The notes below the pieces were generated by a model, which was not told the DNA's origin, searched no databases, and was given only the letters and a program-made list of their open reading frames with translations. From an uncultured Collinsella sp. (GTDB lineage Bacteria; Actinomycetota; Coriobacteriia; Coriobacteriales; Coriobacteriaceae), in assembly GCA_900541695.1 (NCBI GenBank), contig UQKL01000028.1, positions 1 to 5,167 on the forward strand: 5,167 nt of DNA, read 5' to 3'. Made by a program: the position numbers and the translations under genes. The first letter of the stretch is position 1. Every line of letters begins with the position of its first letter. Positions 5,120 through 5,167 of this stretch are shown here, in pieces.

Positions 5120-5167
5120 TTTAGCCGTCTCCGGCCCCGTCCTCTTCTAGCCCTCCGCCTTTCCCCT
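5095..5167. other. Aberrant pyrimidine-rich tail
   Basis: From about 5127 nearly every base is C or T, unlike the purine/pyrimidine balance of the pel genes. No frame stays open to the window end in continuation of the upstream protein. The stop at 5117-5119 ends frame 2, and TAG at 5148-5150 ends frame 3, the alternative frame. No terminator hairpin is seen. It may be low-quality contig-end sequence or a junction to unrelated DNA. Confidence 0.4.

Noticed and set aside
1..5167. CRISPR array, tRNA or rRNA
   Set aside because: No regularly spaced direct repeats, tRNA-like arms or rRNA segments were seen on either strand.

Overview
The window looks like a fragment of a high-GC, Gram-positive actinobacterial genome. 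My best guess is a gut Coriobacteriia member such as Collinsella. The basis is the G/C-rich third positions from about 1740 onward, strong GGAGG-type ribosome sites, tight start/stop overlaps, and the Gram-positive order of Pel exopolysaccharide genes. No rRNA or tRNA is present, so this is inference. All genes read left to right.

Region 1 (1-320) has no convincing gene. It holds a roughly 140-bp nested palindromic intergenic element (83-223), then a compact promoter (-35 at 265-270, -10 at 288-293, 17-bp spacing) overlaid by two perfect palindromes that look like operators.

Region 2 (321-1617) is a visibly more AT-rich three-gene operon: an MqsR-type mRNA interferase toxin, an MqsA-type antitoxin with an N-terminal Cys motif, a helix-turn-helix and a C-terminal tail, and a SecB-like chaperone. 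Together they fit a tripartite toxin-antitoxin-chaperone (TAC) system. In that model the chaperone protects the antitoxin through its C-terminal tail, and the antitoxin neutralises the toxin and represses the operon. A possible 31-codon ORF follows (1623-1718).

Region 3 (1742-5119) is GC-rich and carries the first part of a Pel polysaccharide operon of the Gram-positive type. First is pelD, an extended-SDR-like domain fused to four membrane helices, a GAF-like domain and a degenerate GGDEF with an intact RxxD I-site. Next is pelE, with two membrane helices and a helical repeat domain. Last is the start of a membrane-anchored protein in the pelA-deacetylase/DUF2194 position. The genes are coupled by TTGA and ATGA overlaps. 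Expected partners pelF (glycosyltransferase) and pelG (transporter) are outside the window.

Two apparent lesions matter. A one-base deletion near 3755 shifts pelD out of frame before its natural end at 3879. The third pel gene hits a stop at 5119 inside an odd pyrimidine-rich tail (about 5095-5167). Both could be true mutations or contig/sequencing errors.
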